Made by a program: the position numbers and the translations under genes. Of a DNA stretch of 29,000 bases, positions 28,921 to 29,000 are shown in pieces. The stretch's first letter is position 1; each line of letters opens with the position of its first letter. Source of the stretch: Owenia fusiformis (Eukaryota; Annelida; Polychaeta; Sabellida; Oweniidae); assembly GCA_903813345.2 (NCBI GenBank), contig CAIIXF020000104.1, forward strand, positions 1 to 29,000, given 5' to 3'. A model generated the notes under the pieces. That model was not told where the DNA came from, searched no databases, and worked only from the letters and a program-made list of their open reading frames with translations.

Positions 28921-29000
28921 GTAAATTCATTGAACCATATCTTACCTGGTCACTGTGATATGAAGAGATTGAAGCTCCGTGATTCATTCCAGCTCTAAAA
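28921..29000 (+). other. Start of the next intron
   Basis: Begins GTAAATTC. The open frame continues some 25 codons beyond but loses its cysteine pattern at the donor, so the exon is judged to end at 28920. Confidence 0.55.

Noticed and set aside
28586-28987. 133-codon minus-strand frame
   Set aside because: Antisense shadow of the cysteine-rich exon.

Overview
The window looks like intron-rich, AT-rich, repeat-dense DNA from a metazoan, most likely a marine invertebrate. Spliced exons with GT-AG borders, many small inverted-repeat (MITE-like) elements, and several tandem arrays of about 156-165 bp units resemble the pearl/CvA-type repeats known from bivalve molluscs. A bivalve or another lophotrochozoan is my best guess, but nothing here fixes the species. 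There are no rRNA, tRNA, CRISPR or bacterial features that I can see.

The centrepiece is an uninterrupted reading frame at 16314-25445 (+). It encodes an approximately 3,000-residue Helitron-family transposase of the Helentron type. In order it carries a basic N-terminus, a 10-residue repeat, an OTU cysteine protease domain, a second papain-fold protease-like domain (compare peptidase family C76), 18-residue basic repeats, Cys pairs, the HUH Rep nuclease with two tyrosines, a PIF1-type helicase, and an endonuclease/exonuclease/phosphatase (EEP) domain. The first 34 codons look like intron. A 23-codon exon with a strong Kozak ATG at 14278 joins in phase to an acceptor at 16415/16416 across a 2.07 kb intron, which itself contains another small repeat element. 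Downstream of the stop, the last codons plus 3' UTR are repeated in tandem, and a second direct repeat lies about 470 bp further on.

Layout. 1-633: right part of a tandem-repeat element. 952-1334: MITE (a sibling lies at 26890-27357). 1391-1651 (-): orphan coding fragment. 1900-2918: inverted repeat pair. 3305-4065: five-unit tandem array of about 156 bp. 5575-5940: 42-bp minisatellite. 7210-8067: complete tandem-repeat element. 8785-9368: MITE flanked by TAA. 9541-9920 (-): dead mariner remnant. 10291-10610: TA-flanked MITE. 12070-12270: direct duplication. 13397-13553: long palindrome. 14276-25445: Helentron gene. 25400-26540: duplicated 3' region. 26635-26897: inverted repeat. 27918-28092 and 28502-28920 (+): exons of a host gene for a secreted or cell-surface cysteine-rich (GYYC-repeat) protein that continues beyond the window.

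The host gene and the transposon are on the same strand, so the transposon sits upstream of the visible exons, possibly in an intron of the same gene. The transposase ORF is fully open while the neighbouring elements are decayed, which suggests a young and possibly still active insertion. Calls rest on reading the sequence alone; domain names are from motif recognition, not from searches.
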